From Erinaceus europaeus (Eukaryota > Chordata > Mammalia > Eulipotyphla > Erinaceidae): a stretch of DNA of 64,000 nt. The stretch is taken from positions 78,213,096 through 78,277,095 of the forward strand of contig NC_080177.1 in the NCBI RefSeq assembly GCF_950295315.1. The letters are read 5' to 3'. This document shows, in pieces, positions 53,612-63,828 of this stretch. Position numbers and translations under genes: made by a program. Below the pieces are notes generated by a model that was not told the DNA's origin, ran no database searches, and was given only the letters and a program-made list of their open reading frames with translations. Each line of letters begins with the position of its first letter. Positions within the stretch are counted from its first letter, which is position 1.

Positions 53612-54335
53612 CTTCTACCTCTCTACTCCTCCACCCTTCCACACATCCACTCCTCCACCCCTCCATGCCTCCACCCTCCATGCCTCCAACTCTCCACCCC
53701 TCCACCCCTCCACCTCTTCGGCTCTCCACCTCTCCACCTTTCCAACCCTCCACACCACCACCCTGCCACTTTTCTACCCCTCCACCCCTCCACCCTTCTA
53801 CCTCTCTACCCCTCCACCTCTCCACTCCTCTACCTCTCCACCTCTCCACCCTTCCAACCCTCCACACCACCACCCTGCACTTCTCCAACGCTGCACCCCT
53901 GCACCCCTCCACTCTCTACCCCTCTACCCCTCCACCCCTCCACCCTTCTACCTCTCTACCTCTCCACTCCTCTACCTCTCCACCTCTCCACCCTTCCAAC
54001 CCTCCACACCACCACCCTGCCACTTCTCCACCCCTGCACCCCTCCACCCCTCCACCTCTCTACCCCTCCACCCCTCTACCCCTCCACCTCTCCACCCTTT
54101 CACCCATCCACCTTTCCACCCCTCTACCCCACCACCTCTCACTCCTCCACCCCTCCACCTATCCACCCCTCCGCCCCTCCACCCCTCCACCTCTCCACCC
54201 CTCCACTCCTTCACCACTTCACCCCTTCACCCTGCCACCCTTCCACCCCTCCACCTCTCCACCCCTCCACCCCTTCACCCCTTCACCCTTCCACCCCTCC
54301 ACCCCTGCACCCGTCCAGCCCTTCACTCCCTGGCT
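53612..54335 (+). repeat. Pyrimidine minisatellite, 9-bp base unit
   Basis: Built from CTCCACCCC-type nonamers, with C/T changes. A larger block containing CCAACCCTCCACACCACC recurs at 53741, 53853 and 53995 (spacings 112 and 142 bp), showing higher-order duplication. The + strand has almost no G. Both strands stay open for long frames because the unit has no stop. Confidence 0.97.
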
Positions 54336-54596
54336 GTGTGCCTCACCTGTCGTCTCCCTCTCTGTGTAGTGCCATGGTGCCAGCTGCTCTGCTGGGGTTG
54401 TTCTGAGTGTCCTGTGGCTCGCTGGTCAGGGAGGTCTGGCTGTGGAGCTGTCGTGCTGCTGGGCTGGGGAGGGCTGTGTGCCATCTTGGCCAAAGTTGTC
54501 CCTCTTCCTAGAACCCATTTGCTTCTGCAGGGAGCACCTTTGGAAGAAGACTGGGTAACCCAGAACAGGGTAACATTCCCTGTCTCTTCTTTTTGT

Positions 54597-55105
54597 TTAT
54601 TTTATTTTATTAGTAATTTAATAGTGGTTACAAGATTATAAGATAATAGGGATACAACTCTGCACCTCCCCCACCACCAAAGTTCCTTGCCCCCCACCCC
54701 CCATGGTAACCATGGTATTTCTCCCAAGATCGTAGTTATGGGTTGGCTGTATATATTTTCTTTTTTTCTTTCGAGTTCATGTGCTGCAATTCTCTGTATT
54801 CCGTACATGAGTGAGACCATCCCATAGTCCCCTTCTTCCTCTTCCCACTCAGATAAGTGAAACAATACCTGACTTTCTCAGGTGTTCTCCAGAATCTCTT
54901 CCCTCTCGGCAACGGTGTAAAACAAAGGTTCCTTGTCACGAAGGTTCTGAATCCCAGCCCTAACAGTTCTTGCTCTGGGAATATGGACCAAAATTCTTTT
55001 TTTTTTGGGGGGGGAGGGGGATGTGCAGAAGGAAGGAGCTTTGGCTTCTATAATAGTTTCCCCAGTAGAGTCTTTTCAGAAGCCAAGTCTAGCATCTTCT
55101 ACACA
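54597..55105 (-). mobile_element. L1-B copy with L1-like inner part and inverted end
   Basis: TTTTATTAGTAATTTAATAG to TTCCCCAGTAGAG is antisense. 55067-55105 (TTTTCAGAAGCCAAGTC, ATCTTCTAC) is the same unit in sense. The inner GTACATGAGTGAGACCATCC resembles the L1 ORF2/3' UTR junction at 16988, linking L1-B to LINE-1. Confidence 0.82.
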
Positions 55106-55278
55106 GAAGAGAAGAACTGACAGCTGTGGACTCCACCTCCTGTGAGAGAGCCCAGCGTCCTGTGCCCAGGGTGCAGACATGCACTTGGAAGGACTCTAGC
55201 TTCACTGAGGCCAGTGTTAGCTGGCCTTCCTCTCCTGCCCCTGTCTCCTCCTCTACCTCTTCTTCTTCTCCTCCTCCT

Positions 55279-55430
55279 TAATCATCATCATCATCATTGG
55301 ATAGAAACAGAGAGAAATTGAGAGGGCAGGGGGAGGTAGAGAGGAAAGAGACAGAGAGAGACACTTATGGCACTGCTTTACCATTTGTGAAGCTTTTCCC
55401 TCTGCAGATATGGACCAAGCACTTGAACCT
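55279..55430 (-). repeat. SINE-II left part, split by L1-B cluster
   Basis: CATCATTGGATAGAAACAGA to CACTTGAACCTGATT. The head continues only at 58098. Confidence 0.72.
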
Positions 55431-57272
55431 GATTTTTAAAAAAAATTATGATCAACAAGTCTACTGAATAAGAGGGGTACAGTTCCCACCACCAGAGTTC
55501 CACATCCCATCATCTCCATAGGAGGCTTCCTTATTCTTTATCCCTCTGGGAGTATGGACCCAGAATTATTATGGTGTGCAGAGGGTGGGAGGCCTGACTT
55601 CTGTAGTTGCTTTTCTGTCGGACATGAGCATTGGTAGGTGGATCCATACTCCAGTCTGTTTCTGTCTTTCCCTAGTGGGGCAGGGCTCTGGAGAGATGAG
55701 GTTCCAGGACACATTGGTGAGGTCATCTGCCCAGGGAAGTCACATTGGCGTCATGGTAGCATCTGCAACTTGGTGGCTGAAAAGCATTAAGATATAAAGC
55801 AGAACAAATTGTTTAATAGTCAGGAAACTAAAGGTAAGAATGGAGCAGGTGAGATGGGGGGGACTCCATTTTGGAAAATCTAGAAAGTCTATTTTGGATA
55901 TATTCCAAGGGGCCCATGGCCTTACTAATTCTGCCTGAGCTGCTCAGCTAACATGCAGGTGTGCTAAAGGTATTGATTGTCTGGGGGAGGTGGCGTCAGA
56001 GTTGAGAATAAGACCAGGAAGCTGAATCAGGGAAGAGAGTAGCTCCCCCAATACAGGAAAAGAATATAAATGCCATTAACTGTTAACCTCAACGATCTCA
56101 TCTGGGGCCCATAGTCAGCACAGGAGCCTGTGTAACCTCTGCATCCCTGTAGGTCTGTGGTCACATTCTGTGGTCAAAGCTGGAACATTCTAGGCTGCAC
56201 TCATTTCAGGACCCGTCTTCCTTGAGGGGCAGAGTGCCTTCAAAGAGTGGGGCAGTCTCTACCATTGTTGTTCCACACTGAGTGGAACAAGGTCTACAGC
56301 AAGGTTCTGCAGAGGTCCACAAGTGGGTCCGTGATGCTCTTCCTGATGGAGATGGCCACTGATGGTGGAGAGAGGGATCTATGAGAGGTCTAGGCCCATC
56401 ATGCCTATGTGGGAATCCCAGGATTCCCTGACTAGGGCCGTGGGTGATGGAGAGACCTGGTAATGAGCAAGGGAGCCATCACTGAAGCATGCCGGTCTCC
56501 TGTCCTTATTAGTCCTTACTTTATCTGACAAGGTTGGCCTTAGAGTGATTGCAGGAAGTGAGATAGGAAGTGGATGAGGAGGCCTAAGTTGAAACTACTT
56601 GATTACATATTTTATGGTGTCTTTAAAAAAATATTTTATTTATTCCCTTTTGTTGCCCTTGTTGTTTTATTGTTGTAGTTATTATTGATGTCGTTATTGT
56701 TGGATAATACAGAGAGAAATGGAGAGAAGGGGAAGATAGAGAGGGGGAGAGAAAGACAGACACCTGCAGACCTGCTTCACCGCTTATAAAGCGAACCCTC
56801 TGCAGGTGGGGAGCCGGGGGTCGAACCGGTATCTTTACACTGGTCTGTGCGCTTTGCACCACCTGTGCTTAGCCTGCTGCGCTACCGCCCGACTCCCTTT
56901 TTTGGTCTTTCTATGTGATTCACTGCAAATTATTGTGGTTTTACTTTAAGGTATATATTTCCCCTAACTTATGGATACATATGCCCATGTGCCCTAACTC
57001 ATGGGCCCGGGTCTGTATCTAGGTTCTGTGGCTTTGTTAGGAAGTGCGCCACCTGAATGGAACTAAGGAGTCCTGTGAGCTAGGGAAGGTCTCACCAGGG
57101 TACTGGAGCTGGAGGGTTGGCATTCCATGCCTGGCGTCACTGGCCACAGTCTGAAGTGAAACATGTTGAGGTGGTACTGGTTGCATTGATTTGGTTGAGA
57201 TCAGCAGGTGGAGTATCAGATGGTACTGAGGGCATAGAGGAAAACAAGCCGCGCCCCAGAGTGAATCTGCAT
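55431..57272 (-). mobile_element. L1-B unit 1, longest copy
   Basis: TTAAAAAAAATTATGATCAA to GTGAATCTGCATTC, about 1.57 kb after removing the SINE-I at 56622-56897. Reaches about 350 bp further into the unit than other copies. Ends at the same place as unit 2. Confidence 0.75.
56622..56897 (-). repeat. SINE-I inside L1-B unit 1
   Basis: AAAAAATATTTTATTTATTC to CTACCGCCCGACTCCC. Complete. L1-B-like DNA lies on both sides. Confidence 0.92.
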
Positions 57273-57275
57273 TCT

Positions 57276-58097
57276 TTTTTTTTGATTTATTTAAAAAAGG
57301 AGACATTAACAAAACCATAGGATAAGAGGAGTACAACTCCACACAGTTCCCACCACCAGAACTCCATATCCCATCCCCTCCCCTGATAGCTTTCCTATTC
57401 TTTATCCTTCTGGGAGCATGGACCCCGGGTCATTGTGGGATGCAGAAGGTGGAAGGTCTGGCTTCTGTAACTGCTTCCCCGCTGAACATGGACGTTGACA
57501 GGTTGATCCATCCTCCCAGCCTGCCTCTCTCTTTCCCTCGTGGGGTGGGGCTCTGGGGAAGCGGAGCTCCAGGACACATTGGTGGGGTTGTCTGTCCAGG
57601 GAAGTCTGGTTGGCATCATGCCGGCATCTGGAACCTGGTGGCTGAAGAGAGTTAACATACAAAACCAAACAAGTTGTTGAACCATTATGGACCTAAAGGC
57701 TGAAATAGTGCAGATGAAGTGTTGGGGGGTACTCACTGCAGACTATTGTGTACTTCTGCTTTCAGGTCTATATTTTGCCCTAATTTATGGATACCTGTGA
57801 ACATATGCTCTATCTCATGGGACCTGGTCTATATCTAGGTTTTGGGACTTTGTTAGAAAGTGAACCTCCTGGAAAGGAATTAGAGAATCCTATGAAAGGA
57901 AAGGTCTCACCCGAGTAATGAGGGTGAAGGGTTGTCATTCCACACCTGACGTCTCTGGGCAGTCTGGAGTGAAACATGCTGAGGTGGCACTCGTTGCGTT
58001 GATTAGGTTGGGATTGGCGGATGCAATATCATTTGATATGAGTTGAGAGAAGCATTCGGGAAAGTGCGCCCCACCCTAAGGTGAACCTGCATTCTTA
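57276..58097 (-). mobile_element. L1-B unit 2, internally deleted
   Basis: Follows unit 1 directly. CAAAACCATAGGATAAGAGG to 57735, then jumps to CTGCAGACTATTGTGTAC and matches 56910-57272 of unit 1 to its end, GTGAACCTGCATTCTT. Confidence 0.78.
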
Positions 58098-58137
58098 CGC
58101 ACTTAACCAGGTGCTCCACTGCCTGCTGCTCCCCCCC
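58098..58137 (-). repeat. SINE-II right part (head)
   Basis: GCACTTAACCAGGTGCTCCA continues the SINE-II left at 55430. Confidence 0.6.
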
Positions 58138-58826
58138 AGCCCCCGCCATCTACTTCCTTTTGGAAAACTCTTCCTCCTCAGATTATTTACTCTGGTATGG
58201 CTCCGTGCCTTTTCTCCTCACGTGAGGCAACTGACCTTCACCTGGCTGGACTCACTGTGTAGGGAACCCCTGCTGTCCAGGCTCAGGGGCTGACTTCCCA
58301 GCATGCACTGGGCACAGGGTGTGTTTGGTAACCAGCATGTGGACACCGCGAGCACACGCGTGCTGGCTCTGTCACAGCCCTCTCCTAAGCACAGGGTGTG
58401 CTGGTGGGGCCCACACATTTGAGTGTCCCCTCTGCTGCCCTTACCCCCTTCATTTGTTCTCTGCGTGATCCTGTTAACATACAGGGCCCATCGTCACCCT
58501 GTGCTGGGCTCCCCACCACACTCACACTGGGTGCGCAGCACTCTCACCGTGGCCCTCACACTCACCTTGCCCGGCCTGATGGGCCATCTTCCGGGTCATG
58601 GCACAGGCGGCCCCTTGACTGGATCGCCTGTTCCTGGCCAGCATGGTGGTACCCTCCTCTCCTCAGGTGTGTATTTTTCTGAGACTCCAGCTTGCCCTCC
58701 TCTGCCCCGGAGTTCTCCAACACACGTATGATCTAGGCCTCATCGGCTGACTTTATGCACAAATGCACTAGAAGATAATTTCAATGAGGGCTGAGATTTT
58801 TGTCTCTCTTTAAAAAAACATTTATT
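58138..58826. other. DPF3: Intron sequence without recognised repeat
   Basis: About 690 bp. Nothing recognised. Confidence 0.55.
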
Positions 58827-59177
58827 CGGGGGCTGGGCAGTAGCACAGTGCGTTAAGCGCATGTGGCGCAAAGCGCAGGAACCACTGTAAGGATCCCGGT
58901 TTGAGCCCCCCCGGCTCCCCACATGCAGGGGAGTCGCTTCACAGGCAGTGAAGCAGGTCTGCAGGTGTCTGTCTTTCTCTGCCCCTCTCTGTCTTCCCCT
59001 CTTCTCTCCATTTCTCTCTGTCCTATCCAACAACGATGACATCAATAACAACAGTAATGACCACAACAAGGCTACAACAACAAGGGCAACAAAAGGGGGA
59101 AAAATGGCCTCCAGGAGTGGTGGATTCATGGTGCAGGCACTGAGCCCCAGCGATAACCCAGGAGGCAAAAAAAAAAA
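58827..59177 (+). repeat. SINE-IL, sense, complete
   Basis: Head CAGTAGCACAGTGCGTTAAG, B box GGTTTGAGCCCC, extension GGCCTCCAGGAGTGGTGG and A tail. Flanked by AAAAAACATTTATT on both sides, inside the tail of a SINE-IV. Confidence 0.93.
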
Positions 59178-59185
59178 AAAACCCA

Positions 59186-59363
59186 CAAAAAACATTTATT
59201 TATTTATTTGAAAGAGTGATATATATATATGCATACATATATATAGGGGGGAGAGGGAGAGGGAATTGGAACATCACTCTGGCACATGCGATGTCAGGGA
59301 TCAAACTCAGAACCTCATGCTTAAGAGTTTAACACTCTACCCACTGAGCCACCTCCTCAGCCT
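59186..59363 (-). repeat. SINE-IV
   Basis: ACATTTATTTATTTATTTG, a TA run, GGGATCAAACTCAGAACC and CCACTGAGCCACCTCCTCAG. Confidence 0.78.
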
Positions 59364-59558
59364 TTGAATATTTTACTTATTATAAGATAGAGACAGAGAG
59401 ACTGAGAACAGTGGGGAGATAGAGAGGGAGAAAGAGAGACACCTGCAGCCCTGCTTTCACTGCTCATGAAGCTCCCCCCCAAGGTGGGACTAGGAGCCTG
59501 AACTTGGGTCCTTACACATGGTAACTGTGTTCTACCAGATGTGCCACAGCCCAACCTT
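59364..59558 (-). repeat. SINE-II
   Basis: TTACTTATTATAAGATAGAG start, GCTTTCACTGCTCATGAAGC core, head ending GATGTGCCACAGCCCAACC. Confidence 0.83.
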
Positions 59559-60178
59559 CTCTCTCTCCTTTTTAAACACAATTGCATCCCTAGCACCTAG
59601 GGGAGATCTGGTACATGCTTAGTGCTCTCTATCCACCTGTGGAGAGAGTGAAGAGAGAGATCAAGGCCCCTCCTGCCATGGCTCTTCAGCGGTCTCTGGA
59701 GCTGCAGGACAGTGACTGTCATATTCAGTGAAGCTCTTCTCAGCCTTGTGCTCAGTCCCATTCCCATCTTCTGTTCTGCCTGTGACCAGGCCAGACTGTG
59801 TCTCATTACCTCTCAGGTCCGAGAGAGCAGGGCAAGGGGTCTTGCCCAGAAGCGCAAGGGAGGGAGGGAGACTTGAGGCAGCGAGAAGAAGGTAGTTCAC
59901 ATGGGTGGGAGCACCCCCTGTGCAGACACCAGGCCCCTTGTCGCTTCTGGCCACATGACAGTCCCGGAAATGGGGTCTGTTCTCTTTACAGATGAGGTGG
60001 AGACCAAGTGTATGGCTGAGATGTTAGAGCCAAGGCTTCACTCCAGAACAGACTCTCACCAGTTATCTGTACACTCTCTGACTGTTTCACCTCTCGGTCC
60101 AGTGCCGCTGTCCTTCTCTGTCCACATCCTGCTAAGATGTAGGCATTCATTCATTCATTCATTCATTCTTCCTACCTT

Positions 60179-60179
<1 letters not shown>
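59559..60179. other. DPF3: Intron sequence with MIR-like piece
   Basis: 59975-60045 (CTCTTTACAGATGAGGTGGA, then a GTTAGAGCCAAGGCTTCA part) resembles antisense MIR. A short (CATT)n run is at 60145-60167. Confidence 0.45.
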
Positions 60180-60212
<33 letters not shown>

Positions 60213-60326
60213 GCTAGATCACTGCTCAACTCTGGCTTATGGTGATGCAGGGGATTGAACCTGGGACTTTGGAGCCTCAGGCAGGAGAGTCTTTTTGCAT
60301 AACCGTAGTGCTGTTTACCCTTGCCC
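60180..60326 (-). repeat. SINE-III with 30-base T run
   Basis: T-run at 60180-60209, ATCACTGCTCAACTCTGGC, GGGATTGAACCTGGGAC and CATAACCGTAGTGCTGTTT. Confidence 0.8.
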
Positions 60327-60883
60327 AGTGTGGACATTTTCCTATATCTCCAGGGTGTGTGTGTGTGGGGGGGAGGCTTGTCCAAAGTCCTGCTCTTGTG
60401 CTGCCTCTTACTGCTTCGGGGTGAGTGGGCAGTTGAAGTAGAGAGTGGGGGGGAGGTAGGTTTTCTGGGGCGTGGCTTTCCTGGGCAATGGAGACCCGCA
60501 GTGACAAAGGCCTGTGCGGTGCAGCCTGGGTGAAGGTCTTCAGTGTGAACGTCATCTATTTTGAGCTTTATGAATCACCAAGCAGGGAGTTCTGTGGAGC
60601 TGAGACAACGGCACCCTTGTGGGATGAACAGATGGATTCTTGGGGCCTGTGTCTCAGGAAACCAGGCCTTTGGTCTCCCCCAGGGTTTTCTTCTGTAGGG
60701 GGAGAGATCGCGGTACTCTGTCCCCCAGCCCCTAATAATCTGATGGGGTCTTCAGCTCTTTGCTCCTTGGTTTATGGAAATGCTATGAACTGAACTCCTC
60801 AAAATAAGAAGCACTCAGAGAGAGCAAGCGGCCTATTTGTGTGTTTAAAGGAAAACTGGAGGTGGTTAAAAAAAAAATCTGTG
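60327..60883. other. DPF3: Intron sequence without recognised repeat
   Basis: About 560 bp. Nothing recognised. Confidence 0.55.
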
Positions 60884-61167
60884 GGGGGATCAGGCGGTAG
60901 CGCAGCAGGTTAAGCGCAGGTGGCACAAAGCGCAAGGACCGAAGTAAGGATCCCGGTTCAAGCCCCCGGCTCCCCACCTGCAGGGGAGTCACTTCACAGG
61001 TGGTGAAGCAGGTCTGCAGGTGTCTGTCTTTCTCTCCCCTTCTCTGTCTTCCCCTCCTCTCTCCATTTCTCTCTGTCCTATCCAACAACGACGACAACAA
61101 TAATAACTACAACAATAAAAAACAACAAGGGCAACAAAAGGGAATAAATAAATATAATTTTTTTAAA
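60884..61167 (+). repeat. SINE-I, sense, complete
   Basis: A box TAGCGCAGCAGG and B box GGTTCAAGCCC intact, and tail GGGCAACAAAAGGGAATAA. A good reference copy. Confidence 0.95.
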
Positions 61168-62690
61168 AAGTCTGAACAGTCCTGATGTAGCAGGAGGGTT
61201 GTCTGCCATTGTCTGTGGCATTTCTCCCTCCTTTCTGCACCATAACTCTATCTCTAGGCCCCCGAGTCAGAAAGAAACCATGATGGATGGACAGATACAT
61301 ATGCCTTGTTGGGGGGCTCCCCCACAGTTTCCCCCAGGGTAGTCTGTCTGTTGGCAGAGCACAGCCTCCCGGAAGATGGTATCTCTTGCAAACTCGACAG
61401 CTAACAGACAGCTCCTCTCTTTGTGTATTTCCCCAAAGAAGAACTGTCTTAATCTGTTTCGTCTGTGGCATATTTTATTATAATCCAGATGTAACTTGCA
61501 GCTTCCTTGTCTTCCAGCCCGAGCCGAAAAGCATACAGGGAGTGCAGAAGCTCCAGGAGCCTGTGACATCCAGGCATGTGCGTTTCTAAATGACCTGGGA
61601 TTTAATTACTCTCTGTGCTCCCAGGTTGCACTTCCAGGCTCATCTCGCCTGCGCTCTGGTAATGAGCTCAGCAGTTCCAGCAGCCTCAGTGGAAGCTGTG
61701 CTTGTGGTGTGTGGGGTGGCAAGCTTGGGGCACCTGTGTCAGAAGCCTGTGACTTGGATGTCCTCCACCTGAGAGGTGCCTGCTCCATCCAGAGCCCTTT
61801 CGAGAAGTGGCTGCCACCCACTGTCATTGTCATTTCTTTTTTTTTTTTTTTTCTTTCTCCTTTTATTTGTTGTTGTTGTTGTTCTTCTTTTTTTAAAGAC
61901 ATTCTAAGCTTCCATCCTTATTTGTCTAAGAGGTTTTTTTTTTTCCTCTTCTTCTTATTTGGAAACCGATTTGCTTCGGTTTGCACAGAAGCTGTCTCTG
62001 GTGTGATGGATCGTGCTGGAAGTCACCCAAGGAGTATCTCTGTTCCCAATTAGAAGTGGAGGCAGAGCTGCTTACGGGGGCCGGGGAGGCGCCCGGCTTG
62101 GGTGACAGCTGCTGCCGCTCTGCGGAGAGTAACGATCCGTGGGTTTATGTCCCTGTGTATCAAATCAGGCTAATTTACAGATGAGTTACGTGTGTGTGTT
62201 GGACCATTTTCTTTTTAAATGTCAAATGTTTGATGGCTCCTGTCAGGTTATGCGCTCCCCAAATTTGTGTGAAGTTCCACTTTTAAAGAATCACTAACTC
62301 CTCTGTCCAGATGAGACACCTTAGGAGAAAATGGAATCAGTGAAGCCTCTAGGGGTCCAGTTGGGAAAGTGTCTGGGCCATGCATCCTGCAAGAACGTTC
62401 ACCAGCTACTCTCCAGTCCTGGCTTCCCTCGGAGGTCTCCTGTGGTCAGGGGCCGGTGTGTGGGGCTTCTGCTGGTTTGCAGGGTGGCAACTCTGGTACA
62501 CATCCGCTCTGGCTTTACGGGAATCACCCTGAGCCCTGGGTTTGCCGTCAGTCAGCTGCAGCACTGCCCTGAAGTGGTGTTTGGCAGGTATCCAGTAGGT
62601 AACTTTAACAACTGTATTAGATATTCTTTCACTTGGATGGGGGGAGGGCAAAATCATGGTAAATATCGCCTATCCCTCCAACTTAAAAAT
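61168..62690. promoter_or_regulatory. DPF3: 1.5-kb SINE-free block, candidate element
   Basis: No SINE or L1. 61990-62180 (GTGACAGCTGCTGCCGCTC, GAGAGTAACGATCCGTGGG, CAAATCAGGCTAATTTACAG) combines an E-box, retained CpGs and homeodomain-type cores, so looks constrained. Function is inference. Confidence 0.38.
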
Positions 62691-62694
62691 TTTT

Positions 62695-62943
62695 TTTTGA
62701 AATTTTTTTATTGTTGTCGTAGTTATTGTTGTTGATGTCGTTGTTGAATAGGACAGAGAGAAATAGAGAGAAGAGGGAAAGGCAGAGAGGGGGAGAGAAA
62801 GATAGACACCTGCAGACCTGCTTCACCGCTTATGAAAGGACTCCCCTGCAGGTGGGGAACCGGGGGCTCGAACCCAGATCCTTATGCCAGTCCTTGTGCT
62901 TTGCGCCATGTGTGCTTAACCCGCTGCGCTCCTGCCGACTCCC
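62695..62943 (-). repeat. SINE-I, tail shortened
   Basis: TTTATTGTTGTCGTAGTTAT start to GCTCCTGCCGACTCCC. CAACTT followed by AAATTTTT flanks on both sides. Confidence 0.92.
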
Positions 62944-63045
62944 CAACTTGTAAATTTTTATTGAAGTGACATTAGTTTACGAGGCTTTGTGTTTTAGATG
63001 TACACCACCACCAAGTACCAGTAACCTTCCGCCAGAGTCTATATG
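62944..63045 (-). repeat. Possible ancient L1 fragment
   Basis: TTTTTATTGAAGTGACATTA and TAGATGTACACCACCACC look like an old L1 3' tail. Weak. Confidence 0.35.
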
Positions 63046-63052
63046 ACATCTC

Positions 63053-63325
63053 AGGAGGCAGGTGGTGCCTGTCCAGTTGAGAACACCATGCTCAAGGACC
63101 CGGGTTCGAGGCCCCTCTTCTCATTTGCAGCAGTGAAGAAGACCTGCAGGTGTCTGTCTTTTTCTCTCCCTCTCTAACTGCCCCTCCTCTTTCAATTTCT
63201 CTCTATCCTGTCAAATAAAATAGAGAGACAAAAAGTGTGTGTGTGGGAGTGACCACCAGGAGCACTGGGCTTGCAGTACTGGCACTGAGTCCCAGTGATA
63301 ACTCTGGAGGGGAAAACAAAAAGAC
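63053..63325 (+). repeat. SINE-IL type, sense, diverged
   Basis: GGCAGGTGGTGCCTGTCCAG head, CCGGGTTCGAGGCCC B box, (TG)n in the tail, extension CCAGTGATAACTCTGGAGG. Confidence 0.82.
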
Positions 63326-63574
63326 TGTTGGGCTCCTTCCCTCCTCTACTGCCTCCTTCCCTCCCCCTTGGTGACCTCAGTTCTGCAGCAGAGTCTAAGG
63401 GCTTGCTTCCCCTTGGCATTGTGTCTCAGTAGTTCACCTATAAATGAGGTCACCATTTAATGCTGGAACTCTGCCCTGTCCATTTGGGTAGCCACTATCC
63501 ACAGATGATAGACACAGAGCACCTGAAATATGGCTTGTCTGAGCTGAGCTGAGCTAAGAATGGAAAATGCCAGA

Positions 63575-63828
63575 GTTTTCCTTTCCCTCCCTCCCATCTC
63601 TCTCCCTTCCTCTCTCCCTTTCTCTCTCTCCCTTCCTCTCTCCCTTTCTCTCTCCCTTTCTCTCTCTCTCCCTTTCTCTCTCTCTCCCTTTCTCTCTCCC
63701 TCCCTCTCTCCCTCCCTCTCTCTCTCCCTCCCTCTCTCCCTCTCTCTCCCTTTCTCTCTCCCTTTCTCTCTCTCTCCCTCTCTCTCTCCCTTTCTCTCTC
63801 TCTCTCTCTCTCTCTCTCGCTCTCTCTG
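63575..63828 (+). repeat. (CTCTCCCTTT)n pyrimidine tract
   Basis: About 250 bp of pure pyrimidine with CTCCCTTTCTCT units. Open on both strands, but low complexity. Confidence 0.97.

Noticed and set aside
53222..54641. Long open frames (up to 394 codons) rich in P, L, H, S and T
   Set aside because: They follow the 9-bp minisatellite, which has no stop in several frames and is also open on the other strand. No domain, no start context.
60884..61167. Apparent tRNA gene with A and B boxes
   Set aside because: The boxes belong to the tRNA-derived head of SINE-I; there is no cloverleaf and the sequence runs on into the SINE body.
61496..62053. 185-codon open frame in the repeat-free block
   Set aside because: Contains runs of F, L and S from T-rich DNA and no recognisable domain; the block is better explained as possible regulatory DNA.
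62080..62130. CpG island or alternative promoter
   Set aside because: Only a few CpGs over about 50 bp; far below island size.
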